NCBI RefSeq assembly: GCF_000577275.2 | Contig: NZ_HG916855.1 | Location: forward strand, 744,001-808,000 | Length of the DNA stretch: 64,000 nucleotides | Source: Rhizobium favelukesii | Lineage (GTDB): Bacteria > Pseudomonadota > Alphaproteobacteria > Rhizobiales > Rhizobiaceae | Direction: 5' to 3' | In this document: piece by piece, positions 55,789-64,000 of the stretch | How positions within the stretch are numbered: the first letter of the stretch is position 1 | Layout: every line of letters starts with the position of its first letter | Made by a program: the position numbers and the translations under genes | Notes under the pieces: generated by a model | Databases searched by the model: none | The model's input: the letters and a program-made list of their open reading frames with translations, nothing else | What the model was told of the DNA's origin: nothing

Positions 55789-57624
55789 TTAGAAGCGCCA
55801 GATCAAGGGCACGATGAATACTGCAACGACAAAGAACCAGATCAACAAGGGCAATCCAAGCTTCCAGTAGTCGTTGAAGGCATAGCCGCCGGGGCCCATC
55901 ACCATCAGGTTCGTCGGTGTCGCGATCGGCGTCAGGAAGGCAGCAGCTGCAGCGACAGCTGTGCTCATGAGCACCGGACGCGGAGAAATCCCCATGGCCG
56001 TTGCCGCCGCCACGCCGATCGGGATGACGATCAGTGCCGTTGCAGTGTTGCTGATCAGTTGCCCCATGATCGCCGTCAGGATAAACAGCCCGGCGAGCAG
56101 GGCAACTGGTCCTGCATCGCCAACGAGATTTACGAGATGCTCTGCCATCAGTTTGGCTGCACCTGTTTGCACCATGGCAGTCGAAAGCGGCATCATCGCG
56201 CCAACAAGGATGACCGTCGTCCAGCCCACAGCGCGATAGGCTTGCTCGACACTCATGATCCCTGACAGGATGATCGCACCAGCAGCAAGCAGACCCGCGA
56301 CCGCCGGCGGCACGATGCCGGTGGCAAGTAGCAGAACCATCGCGATCAGGATGATGACTGCCTGGCGCGCGCCCGGCCCCATCGGGACAGCCTGACGGCG
56401 GACAAGCTCAGGCGAATTGACAACCAGAACGTCCGGGTCATTGAGGTGAACATCGAGTGCCTTCCAGGTTCCCTGCAGCAGCATCGTATCGCCTGCCTGC
56501 AACGCGATGCCGCCTGCATCCTTCGTGGTACTGCCGGGCGCGATCCCGGCGCCGGCGCGCTGTACCGCTAGAATGATGAGATCGCCGCTGTCTGTGACCA
56601 TGCCAGGAAAAACCGTTTCGCCGATAAGCCCGGAGCGCGGCGGGATGACGACCTCGGCAAGACCCGAGCTGCGATTGAACAAGGTTTCCTCGCCGTGACC
56701 GGTCGCCTTCTCGTCGCGAAAGGCGAGATGCATCGCGGATGCGAATGCGGCTGCGACGTCAGGCTCGCCACGCAAGAGAAGATGATCCCCCTCGGCAATA
56801 TGAGGCCTGCGGAGCGGGCCGGCCGTCTCCCCCTCCTGAATGGCGACAAGTTGTAACCCCTGATGCGCCAAGAGATCGACCCCGGTGGATGCGAGGCCGA
56901 CAAAAGGCGAGCTTGCGCGCACACGCATCTGGTATATGCCGCTTGCAAGCCCGTATTGCTCGACAAGGGTCTTGGCATGATGGCTGAAATCGGCCGGCAT
57001 GGTTGCGCCGTTGCGTTCGGGAAGCAGCTGCTTTCCGAACAATATGATGATCGCCATCGTGCCCGCCAGAAGCGGAAGACCCACGAGCGCAAATTCAAAG
57101 AACCCGAAGCCTCCGGCGCCCGCGTCGGTGCCTGCCTCCGACACCAGTACGTTTACCGGCGTTCCCGTCAGCGCCAGCATGGAACCTGCATGCGCGGAAA
57201 AGACCAGCGGCATGAGCAGTTGCGACGAGTTTCGCCGCAGGCGAACAGCGATGACCACCACGACCGGCAACAGGGCCGCGACTGCGCCGTTGACGCTGAT
57301 CAGTGCAGTAAGCAGCGACACCAGTGCCATCGTCAGAAGCAGAAGGCGCGTCCGGCTCTCCTCGCCCGCACCACGGATCAGCAGTTGTCCGGCCCAGGCG
57401 GTCACACCGGTGACCTCAAGTCCGGAGCTGACGACGAAAAGCGACGCGATGAAGATGACCGCTGGATCACCGAAACCGCCAAGAGCCTGGCCGATCGTCA
57501 GGACACCGCTCGCCCAAAGGGCAAGCGCAGTCAGCATGGCCACAAAGACGACCGGCAACTTGTTCCAGACAAACAGAACGACGGCAACGGCGATGATAGT
57601 CGCGGTGTATGCTATTGGACTCAA
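55789..57624 (-). CDS. SLC13-type transporter with two RCK_C (TrkA_C) domains
   Basis: A 611-residue inner-membrane protein of the divalent anion:sodium symporter family. The SLC13 hairpin motifs are LALTGTPVNVLVSE near residue 155 and LTPIATPTNLMVMGPGGY near the C-terminus. The middle (about 220-390) has two TrkA_C domains (RVRASSPFVGLASTGVDLLA and RSGLIGETVFPGMVTDSGDL). Candidate substrates are sulfate, tungstate-like anions or dicarboxylates. The start is TTG at 57624 with GGGAG 8 bases upstream. It follows the peptidase gene by about 196 bases on the same strand. Confidence 0.88.
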   Translation of the reverse strand: MSPIAYTATIIAVAVVLFVWNKLPVVFVAMLTALALWASGVLTIGQALGGFGDPAVIFIASLFVVSSGLEVTGVTAWAGQLLIRGAGEESRTRLLLLTMALVSLLTALISVNGAVAALLPVVVVIAVRLRRNSSQLLMPLVFSAHAGSMLALTGTPVNVLVSEAGTDAGAGGFGFFEFALVGLPLLAGTMAIIILFGKQLLPERNGATMPADFSHHAKTLVEQYGLASGIYQMRVRASSPFVGLASTGVDLLAHQGLQLVAIQEGETAGPLRRPHIAEGDHLLLRGEPDVAAAFASAMHLAFRDEKATGHGEETLFNRSSGLAEVVIPPRSGLIGETVFPGMVTDSGDLIILAVQRAGAGIAPGSTTKDAGGIALQAGDTMLLQGTWKALDVHLNDPDVLVVNSPELVRRQAVPMGPGARQAVIILIAMVLLLATGIVPPAVAGLLAAGAIILSGIMSVEQAYRAVGWTTVILVGAMMPLSTAMVQTGAAKLMAEHLVNLVGDAGPVALLAGLFILTAIMGQLISNTATALIVIPIGVAAATAMGISPRPVLMSTAVAAAAAFLTPIATPTNLMVMGPGGYAFNDYWKLGLPLLIWFFVVAVFIVPLIWRF

Positions 57625-57820
57625 TCGCCTTGCTCCCTTGTGCCTCTAACCGTCCAAACCACGCAGTCCAAGCCCAATCGCGCAACCATCTAGATCTCCA
57701 AGTTTGCCTCCCTCGGCCTGGATCGACAAAGACCGGGCTGAGGCGCGATGACTGCAGCCAAGTGCAGCATGACAGCCGCACCTGCTGCAGCCGTCCACGG
57801 CACACGGCCCTGCGAACACA

Positions 57821-59023
57821 TCAATCGTCGAGCGTCGCCATAAGCACGCCCAGACGGCAGCCCTTCTCGTACTCCTTGAGGTTCACATATTCCTTGATGG
57901 TGTGAATCTCGGCTTGTCCAGCCCCAATGGTGATGGTGGGAACGCCATGCTTGTCGAGCCAATTGGCATCCAAGCCCCCGTTCGAAAACACATACACTGG
58001 CTCGATATCGAGCATCTGCAGCGCTTTCGTCGCGCGTTTCACGATTGGTGTGTCTTTGCCCAATTCAAAGGGCGGATAGGATGCCTGATGGCTGAATTTC
58101 ACCTCGGCCTTGTCGCCCTGATCGTCCGTCACCTCGCTCTGGGCCTTGGCAAAGGCTTCCTTGTAGCCGTTCGCAATCTTCGTCGCGAATGTCGCCTCAG
58201 GGCTGCGCGCCTCGCCCTTGATGAACGCGTAGTCGGTCACGACATTGGTCGCATCACCGGCCGGCTTGTTGCCCTTGCCTCCGAAAATGCCGACGTTGCT
58301 GGTGCCTCGACCGTCCGGTTTGATCACCTTGCCGAACCAGCCGCCGTGCTTTGCTTCGGCCAAAGCCATGGCGCCGACCAGGGTTGCCGAAATACCTTTC
58401 TCCGGCGCGACACCTGCGTGCGACGCACGGCCTGTGATCTCGACTTCCCAGTTTTCTTGGCCGACGGCGCCGACAATCAGGTCGGCGGCCATCTGGCCAT
58501 CGACGTTGATGCACATCACAGCGCCGTTGAGATCAGCTGGGTTGAGCTCACGTGCCCCGTGCAGCCCACTTTCCTCGCGTACCGTGAACAGCAGCGTGAT
58601 TGGCGGGTGCGGCAACTTGTGTTTGATCAGCGTCTCGGCAACCACGACGAGGACCGCGACGCCGGTTCGGGCATCACCGCCCAAGGCGGTGGTACCGTCT
58701 GAGACGATGCGGTTGCCCTCGCGCCGAGGCTTGGCGCCAGCGCAAAGTGGCACCGTGTCAAGGTGCGTGGAAAAAAGAAGCCGCGGACCCGGCCGCGTTC
58801 CTGGAATATCCACGATCAGATTGCCTGTCTCGGTCGGCAACGGGATGCGCTTGTTGGCATCGTCGAAGCGAATGGCCGATTCCGGCACGCCGATCTTTTT
58901 CAGAGCGTCGCAGACGGCAAGGCCAATATTCTTTTCCTGTCCGGTGACGCCCTCCACCGATAAGAAGCGCATCAGATGGTCTTCTGCGGCGGCGACGTCG
59001 AGAGGGATTAAGGTGTTGCTCAT
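57821..59023 (-). CDS. M20 metallopeptidase, peptidase T-like
   Basis: About 400 residues. The M20B signature motifs are LLFSTHLDTVP (metal His), GGDARTG (bridging Asp), TVREESGLHGA (catalytic and metal Glu) and INVDGQ. The start at 59023 is one of two close ATGs (the other at 59032). It is transcribed 54 bases after an AbgT-type transporter on the same strand. Peptidase T-like enzymes cleave tripeptides or remove N-terminal residues. Together with the transporter it suggests uptake and cleavage of a small peptide-like compound. Confidence 0.9.
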   Translation of the reverse strand: MSNTLIPLDVAAAEDHLMRFLSVEGVTGQEKNIGLAVCDALKKIGVPESAIRFDDANKRIPLPTETGNLIVDIPGTRPGPRLLFSTHLDTVPLCAGAKPRREGNRIVSDGTTALGGDARTGVAVLVVVAETLIKHKLPHPPITLLFTVREESGLHGARELNPADLNGAVMCINVDGQMAADLIVGAVGQENWEVEITGRASHAGVAPEKGISATLVGAMALAEAKHGGWFGKVIKPDGRGTSNVGIFGGKGNKPAGDATNVVTDYAFIKGEARSPEATFATKIANGYKEAFAKAQSEVTDDQGDKAEVKFSHQASYPPFELGKDTPIVKRATKALQMLDIEPVYVFSNGGLDANWLDKHGVPTITIGAGQAEIHTIKEYVNLKEYEKGCRLGVLMATLDD

Positions 59024-59077
59024 GATACCCATCCGTTCATTCGAGTGTTTATTCGTTCACGGTTGCCGCATCGATCG

Positions 59078-60625
59078 TCATAGGCCCCACGGCAGTCCGA
59101 GGGCCTTCCAGACCGCAAAGAGACCCGTCCACAAGACGAAGATCAGCACGACATAAGGAAGCATCAGAGAGACGATCGTGCCGACACCGGCGGACTTGTC
59201 GTATTTCTGGGCAAAGCCGACGACGAGCGCGAAGTAGGCATTGAGCGGCGTGATCGCATTCATCGGTGAATCGCCGACGCGATAGGCGGCAAGCACGGCT
59301 TCCGGCTCGACGCCGAGCTTCATCAGAAGCGGAACGAAGACAGGAGCGAAGATCGCCCACTTGGCAATGGCGCCCGTCAGCAGCAGATCGATGATCGCAA
59401 CCACGACGATAAAGCCGATCAACAGCGGTAACGCTCCGATATTGGCGGCCTGCAGGACGCCCGAAAGGCTAAGTGCCATGACGGTGCCGATATTCGTGTA
59501 GGTGAAGTAGGCAACGAACTGGCTCAGCACGAAGAACAGGAAGATGGTTCCGCCCATGTTCTTGATCGACTTCTCGATTGCCGCGATGACCTCGGCCAGT
59601 GTCTTCAGCGTGCCGGCGCCGATGCCGTAGGCCCAGCCCGTCACCAGGAAGATCAGCATGATCAGCGCTATCAGGCCGTTCATGAAGGGTGAATTGCCGA
59701 TGAGTTCGCCGGTATCGGGATTGCGCAACGGCGCGCCGCTGGGGATCGTCAAAAGCAGGAAAACCACGAGAAGACCGATCAGACCATAGAGCGCGAACCG
59801 CAAACCGCGCGATTCCTGCTCGGAAAGGGTCGCCCCCTGAGCCTGCACGCCGCCCTCTGCGGTTGCCGGATCATAGTCTCCCAGCCGCGGCGCGATCATG
59901 CGATCGGTGATGAACGCAATCACCACCGTCAGGAACAGGACCGAGACAATGGAAAACCAGACGTTGGATGCCAGACCGATCGAGCGTGCGGGATCGACAA
60001 GGTGCGCCGCATCGTTGGTGAATTCGACGAGCACGGCATCGAGTGGCTTGATCAGCATATTGACCGTGAAGGCGCCGGCCACGGCAGCAAAGCCAAGGGC
60101 AAGGCCTGCCAGAGGGTGTCGCCCGACCGCCAGATAGGCAACGCCCGCAAGCGGTATCAGCACGAGATAGCCGGCATCCGCCGCGATACTTGCGAGGATG
60201 CCGACGAAAGCCAGGATATAGGTCAGCGCCCAGCGGGGTGAGACAATGACGAGCTTGCGGATCAGCGCCGTGACCAGACCGGATTCCTCTGCGACGCCTG
60301 CGCCGATCATGGCAGCGATCATCAGCCCGACAGCCGTAAAGCTCATGAAATTGGGAATGAGCGATGAATATAGAAAGCGGATGCCCTCCACATTGACCAG
60401 GCTGCGGATTGCTGTCGACGCCTGCTCAATCTCGTGTGTGTCAGGATTGATGCGCTCGTAGCTCACCGCCGCTCCGAAAGCGCCGAGTACGGCCGACAAA
60501 ATGATGACGATGCCGATCAGTATAAGGAAGATGATGACGGGATGGGGAACCATGTTTCCCACCTTCTCAACGCCGTCGAGAAATCTCTGCATCGTGGTCT
60601 TTGACGCGGCATTGGCAGTGGCCAT
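59078..60625 (-). CDS. AbgT family transporter
   Basis: A 515-residue inner-membrane protein of the AbgT family. Motifs include GVEKVGNMVPHPVIIFLILI at the N-terminus, ADAGYLVLIPLAGVAYLAVGRHP and the C-terminal SPMNAITPLNAYFALVVGFAQKY with the conserved PMN and TP turns. GGAGG precedes the ATG. Known members import p-aminobenzoyl-glutamate, or export sulfonamides; the adjacent M20 peptidase favours import of an amide-linked amino-acid compound. Confidence 0.93.
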   Translation of the reverse strand: MATANAASKTTMQRFLDGVEKVGNMVPHPVIIFLILIGIVIILSAVLGAFGAAVSYERINPDTHEIEQASTAIRSLVNVEGIRFLYSSLIPNFMSFTAVGLMIAAMIGAGVAEESGLVTALIRKLVIVSPRWALTYILAFVGILASIAADAGYLVLIPLAGVAYLAVGRHPLAGLALGFAAVAGAFTVNMLIKPLDAVLVEFTNDAAHLVDPARSIGLASNVWFSIVSVLFLTVVIAFITDRMIAPRLGDYDPATAEGGVQAQGATLSEQESRGLRFALYGLIGLLVVFLLLTIPSGAPLRNPDTGELIGNSPFMNGLIALIMLIFLVTGWAYGIGAGTLKTLAEVIAAIEKSIKNMGGTIFLFFVLSQFVAYFTYTNIGTVMALSLSGVLQAANIGALPLLIGFIVVVAIIDLLLTGAIAKWAIFAPVFVPLLMKLGVEPEAVLAAYRVGDSPMNAITPLNAYFALVVGFAQKYDKSAGVGTIVSLMLPYVVLIFVLWTGLFAVWKALGLPWGL

Positions 60626-61028
60626 GTCTTGCCTCCAGTTGAACCGAGGTATGTCGTACCCGAAGGGTGCTCAAATGCGCTTGGTTGGCACGTTGCCGTG
60701 ACAGCCGTTGACCAGCGAAGTGGCATCGATCTCAACATGCAATCAGTCGCGCGTACATGCCTTGTGTAACAAACCGATCTTGCCCACCAACGGTGGCCGA
60801 CAGCCCAGAACGCTCAAAAATCGCGATATAATTCAATAAATTAATGTCGTTGTCTGCCCATCCAGTCTGACCGCTGGCGCAACGGCTAGAATTCAGCAGC
60901 GATCATTCGGGAGAGGGAAGGAGAGGTAGCGCAAAAGAGCGACCTCTTTCGCAAGCCCGCGTTCGAACTACTGGCCCGTTACCCGCTGGCGTGAAGGACA
61001 CCGACCGCGATTTCATGTTCATCACCCG
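60626..61028. other. gene-free stretch
   Basis: No credible frame. It includes an AT-rich patch near 60820-60850. It holds the AbgT promoter and the end of the glycine-zipper lipoprotein unit. Confidence 0.5.
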
Positions 61029-61286
61029 TTAGCGCGGGCAAGCTGCGATATAGCGCCGACCATTGCGATCCTGAAACTCGCACTGCCCTGGACGACCGGC
61101 CACGTTGCCGATCACAGCGCCGGAAGCCCCACCGATCGCAGCGCCAACGGCCGCACCACGCACATTATTCGTCACCGCACCACCGACCACCGCTCCCGTT
61201 GCGGCACCAATACCGGCACCCTGCTGCGTCGGCGTGCAGCTTGCAAGTGCCAGACCCGCCATCGAACACATCAGTAACTGCTTCAT
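61029..61286 (-). CDS. small glycine-zipper lipoprotein
   Basis: An 85-residue protein. The signal ends in lipobox ALASC (Cys17). A glycine-zipper follows: GAGIGAATGAVVGGAVTNNV, RGAAVGAAIGGASGAVIGNVAG (about 23-66), and a short cysteine-bearing tail CEFQDRNGRRYIAACPR. GAGGA precedes the ATG. Such 17-kDa-antigen-like small lipoproteins sit in the outer membrane; the role is unknown. Confidence 0.88.
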   Translation of the reverse strand: MKQLLMCSMAGLALASCTPTQQGAGIGAATGAVVGGAVTNNVRGAAVGAAIGGASGAVIGNVAGRPGQCEFQDRNGRRYIAACPR

Positions 61287-61590
61287 CACTCTATCCTCTG
61301 TGACGCTCAATTAAGTCCGTAGATCGCGGCAGAAGCCTATGCACCATCATCACAACTATAGTGTCGCAGAAGACTGTCTGTGATCGGCATAGAATCCCAA
61401 AACCAAGCTCTGAGTTCAAATCTCTTGGATCTGCTGACAGCTAAGTCGTCCGCTTTACAGCGCGAATCTGCGCCGGCAGCGATCCTATGTCTCCTGCGCG
61501 AACAGCCTCGCAGGCACTGTCCCGGGGTGGGCGCCAAGGCAATTGACTATCTTTCGACAAAGGCAAGGTCGATCGGCAGACGCGGGCCGT
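61287..61590. other. gene-free stretch
   Basis: About 300 bases between two minus-strand genes. Short open frames only; no motif, terminator or RNA gene seen. Confidence 0.45.
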
Positions 61591-62430
61591 CTATTCAAAC
61601 ATTGCCAACATCGCACCGCTCGCTTCGTGAAGCGTCAGGTTGTGATTGAATGCCCCCGTCTCAAGAAAATTCATGGTTTCAACAACGACGATTGGATTGA
61701 ACATCATAAAGGTGTGCGTGGTATGAAGCACCAAATGGTCGCTCGCTCCCTCGATCTTCGTCGAGGCGACCGACACTTTTCCATCATTCGGTCCTTCGAT
61801 GATGGAATTGAAGATAGGATTTAGCGAAATGTCACCGGCGATGATCCCTAGCGGATAATCGGGGTTCGGTAGAACCTTTGGTGTGGCACTGGCGTCGGTT
61901 CCGAGTTCTAGCCCCGCAGGTCCATTGATCCACTGGAACGGCGCGATATCGCCAAAGACATCCACGATCTCGGAGCCGTTGTTGGGTGGAGCAAGCATCA
62001 CGACACGTCCCAAACTCAGGGGCCGTGTGTGAGCAAGCCAGTAGCGGACCAGAATTCCCCCAAGCGAGTGGGTTACGAAGTTGACGCGCCGGGCCCCGCA
62101 CGCTTCGACCGATTTTCCTACGTAATGCGCGAGACCGGCAATCGATGCGGTCGTTGAAGGGTACTCTTCGTTGATGACGAAGAATCCACGCTGCACCAGC
62201 ACCCTTTCGACAAGCCAGAACGATCCGCTGCCGCGGGCAAGCCCGTGCATCAGCACAACACATTCCAAGGAAGGGCGCTCGATGCCCATCGCCATTGGTT
62301 GATCCAGCCAAAGGCATGCCACCGGAAGCGATACGCAGAGATTGAAGACAAATCGAAGAGCGCGCCCGAGTGAGCGTGCGCGTTCCAGCATGGAGATCCG
62401 ATGGCTATATCGAAACCAATTCAAGCGCAT
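61591..62430 (-). CDS. alpha/beta hydrolase, lipase-like
   Basis: A 279-residue protein. An N-terminal hydrophobic stretch (about 27-45) may be a signal anchor. Core motifs are [15 protein letters not shown] (oxyanion region) and [16 protein letters not shown] with the nucleophile Ser in THSLGG. A candidate catalytic histidine lies in [12 protein letters not shown]. The THSLGG form is typical of PGAP1/lipase-class proteins. The substrate is unknown. The start is uncertain (another ATG lies 13 codons downstream). Confidence 0.85.
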   Translation of the reverse strand: MRLNWFRYSHRISMLERARSLGRALRFVFNLCVSLPVACLWLDQPMAMGIERPSLECVVLMHGLARGSGSFWLVERVLVQRGFFVINEEYPSTTASIAGLAHYVGKSVEACGARRVNFVTHSLGGILVRYWLAHTRPLSLGRVVMLAPPNNGSEIVDVFGDIAPFQWINGPAGLELGTDASATPKVLPNPDYPLGIIAGDISLNPIFNSIIEGPNDGKVSVASTKIEGASDHLVLHTTHTFMMFNPIVVVETMNFLETGAFNHNLTLHEASGAMLAMFE

Positions 62431-62698
62431 GGCGGATTTGATCTACCTCTATGTGCATGTGCTGGCCGGATGCTCTCTGTCTCTGGAGTTTACTGGCGTT
62501 GCTGTGGAGCCATGCTCGAATATCCGCCAGCGGCGTGTGACATGAGCGCATCTATCGGCCTCATTTACGCATGCCGAGAAAGCCTCTGACGGTCGGACAC
62601 TATACGAGCTTCGGCGACATATCGCGCCCGATCGGCTCTGGCATCCAAAAAGCCGACCTGGTGAGAGAACGGGCACGCACCAGTGCTGGGCGCCGGCA

Positions 62699-64000
62699 CT
62701 ATTCCGAAGGCGCGATCGCAGGAGGTTTGCTGCCTTCAGCATTGCGGTCGGTCCGGAAAAGACGACGCTTGACAGCCTCCCTGACTGTTTGGATGAAAAT
62801 ATACAGAAGCGGAATGATGAGAATGCCAAATACGGTGCCGACGAGCAATCCTCCGAGCACTGTCGTGCCGATCGCCTGCCGACTGCCAGCTCCCGCCCCC
62901 GTGGCCACGACCAAGGGTATGACGCCAAGCACAGACGCCATAGCTGTCATCAGCACAGGCCTAAAGCGCTGCGACGTTCCCTCGGTTGCAGCTTCCATGA
63001 TGGTTAGACCTGCTTCCCTGCGCTCCTTGGCGAACTCAACGATAAGGATCGCATTTTTGGCAGCGAGCCCGATGAGCAACAGCAGGCCTATTTGCGCGTA
63101 GATGTTGAGGTCGATGCCCCCAACCACAAGGCCCCCCAACGCCCCGGCAACGGCCACGGTCACAGACAACATTACTGCCAGAGGCACGCTCCAGCTTTCA
63201 TATTGTGCGACGAGAAACAGGTAGGTGAACACGATCCCCATGATGAGAATGACCACGGTCTGGTTGCCGGCCTGCTTCTCCTGAAGAGCCAACCCTGTCC
63301 ACTCATACCCGAAGCCGGGTGGGAGTTTTTCCGACGCCAGCGTTGCCATGGCACCCAACGCATCGCCAGTACTGGATCCGGCTGCTGCCTGTCCGTTGAT
63401 CGCGGCCGATGGGAAGAGGTTGTAGCGGTTGACCGTGCTGGGACCATAGACGGTCGATATCGACAGCAGGCCCTGCAGCGGAATAAGATTGCCGGACTGG
63501 CTGCGCACCCTCAGTCGCTGAATGTCCTCGACGCGACTTCGAAAACTTGGCTCGTCTTGAAGACGAACCTGGTATACACGCGAAAATATATTGAAATCGT
63601 CCACATAAGACGATCCGAGGTGAGATTGTAGCGCGCCGAATATCGTCGCCGGCGAAACGCCATAAAGTTCTGCACGCTTTCGGTCAATGTCGAGATAAAC
63701 CTGTGGTGAGTCAGCCGAAAACGTGCTGAATACACTCGCCAGTCCCCGGGTCTGGTTTGCCGAGACAATCAGGCTTCGCATGACTTCGGCCAACTCTTCC
63801 TGACTTTGCCCGGCGCGCGCCTGAAGGCGGAAGTCGAAGCCACCCGTTGTGCCGAGGCCGGGGATGGCAGGTGGATTGAATGGCACAACTGATGCCGTCG
63901 TGATCGCCGCGAACTCAGCCCGCAATCGGTTCATCAGGGCAAAAACGCTTTGATCCGCGCCACGCTCATTCCACGGTTTCAACGCCGAGATGATCATACC
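62699..64000 (-). CDS. RND efflux pump inner-membrane subunit (AcrB/HAE1 family), C-terminal part
   Basis: The C-terminal 430 or so residues of a hydrophobic/amphiphilic efflux RND transporter; the gene continues past the window end. Visible are the porter-domain end ([20 protein letters not shown]), the membrane segments [19 protein letters not shown] and [20 protein letters not shown], and the C-terminal [40 protein letters not shown]. It would work with a periplasmic adaptor gene upstream (outside) to expel drugs or metabolites. Confidence 0.93.
   Translation of the reverse strand, partial: GMIISALKPWNERGADQSVFALMNRLRAEFAAITTASVVPFNPPAIPGLGTTGGFDFRLQARAGQSQEELAEVMRSLIVSANQTRGLASVFSTFSADSPQVYLDIDRKRAELYGVSPATIFGALQSHLGSSYVDDFNIFSRVYQVRLQDEPSFRSRVEDIQRLRVRSQSGNLIPLQGLLSISTVYGPSTVNRYNLFPSAAINGQAAAGSSTGDALGAMATLASEKLPPGFGYEWTGLALQEKQAGNQTVVILIMGIVFTYLFLVAQYESWSVPLAVMLSVTVAVAGALGGLVVGGIDLNIYAQIGLLLLIGLAAKNAILIVEFAKERREAGLTIMEAATEGTSQRFRPVLMTAMASVLGVIPLVVATGAGAGSRQAIGTTVLGGLLVGTVFGILIIPLLYIFIQTVREAVKRRLFRTDRNAEGSKPPAIAPSE

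Noticed and set aside
1..64000. CRISPR arrays, tRNA or rRNA genes, replication origin
   Set aside because: No regularly spaced repeats, cloverleaf-like sequences, rRNA motifs, or repABC/oriV signals were noticed on reading; a tRNAscan and repeat search would be decisive.

Overview
The window looks like part of a large replicon (megaplasmid or chromid) of an alphaproteobacterium of the Rhizobiales, most likely Sinorhizobium/Ensifer or a close relative. The evidence is high G+C coding sequence, a very high density of sugar, peptide and amino-acid ABC importers each with its own regulator, and genes resembling the rhizobial regulator SyrB. This placement is inferred from protein families, not from a database comparison. 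No rRNA, tRNA, CRISPR array, replication origin or rep genes were seen.

Layout. 1-5433 (minus): a catabolic operon for an amino-acid-like nitrogen compound: FAD oxidoreductase, M20 deacylase, 2-hydroxyacid dehydrogenase, cupin, GNAT acetyltransferase, and a HyuA-type hydantoinase/oxoprolinase broken by a one-base frameshift at the window edge. 5703-6560: a divergent GNAT protein. 6561-12722: an accessory patch with a decayed DUF736 gene, a Phd/PemK-like toxin-antitoxin pair with a palindromic operator, two tandem cassettes of a SyrB-like gene plus a partner gene, and an IS630-family element whose ends and TA target duplication can be placed. 12723-22801: a probable oligogalacturonide/oligosaccharide locus (signal-less GH28, family-1 ABC importer, six-hairpin glycosidase, ROK sugar kinase, ROK repressor, ABC ATPase) carrying four copies of one 17-bp palindrome, which looks like the operator of the local ROK regulator.

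23008-27737: an Lrp/AsnC regulator with a perfect 23-bp palindrome, a polar amino-acid ABC importer and a homocysteine S-methyltransferase. 27984-36103: an enolase-superfamily dehydratase, a DapA-family aldolase/lyase and a GntR regulator, divergent from a complete Dpp-type ABC importer. 36323-44155: a second ROK repressor with its own 27-bp palindrome, a family-1 sugar ABC importer and a GH42 beta-galactosidase. 44532-47588: an AraC-type regulator and a lipoprotein alpha/beta hydrolase.

47658-53227 (minus): a seven-gene Mrp-type cation/proton antiporter operon of unusual build. It has no canonical NuoL-like MrpA; MrpA's C-terminal parts are separate small proteins, as in Mbh hydrogenases, and the last gene fuses two antiporter modules in one 1039-residue protein. 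53816-64000: a beta-helix-like membrane protein, an SLC13/RCK transporter, an AbgT transporter with a PepT-like peptidase, a glycine-zipper lipoprotein, a lipase-like hydrolase and the 3' part of an RND efflux pump.

The most distinctive items are the SyrB-like tandem cassettes, the four-site ROK regulon and the fused double-antiporter Mrp operon. None is proven novel from sequence alone.
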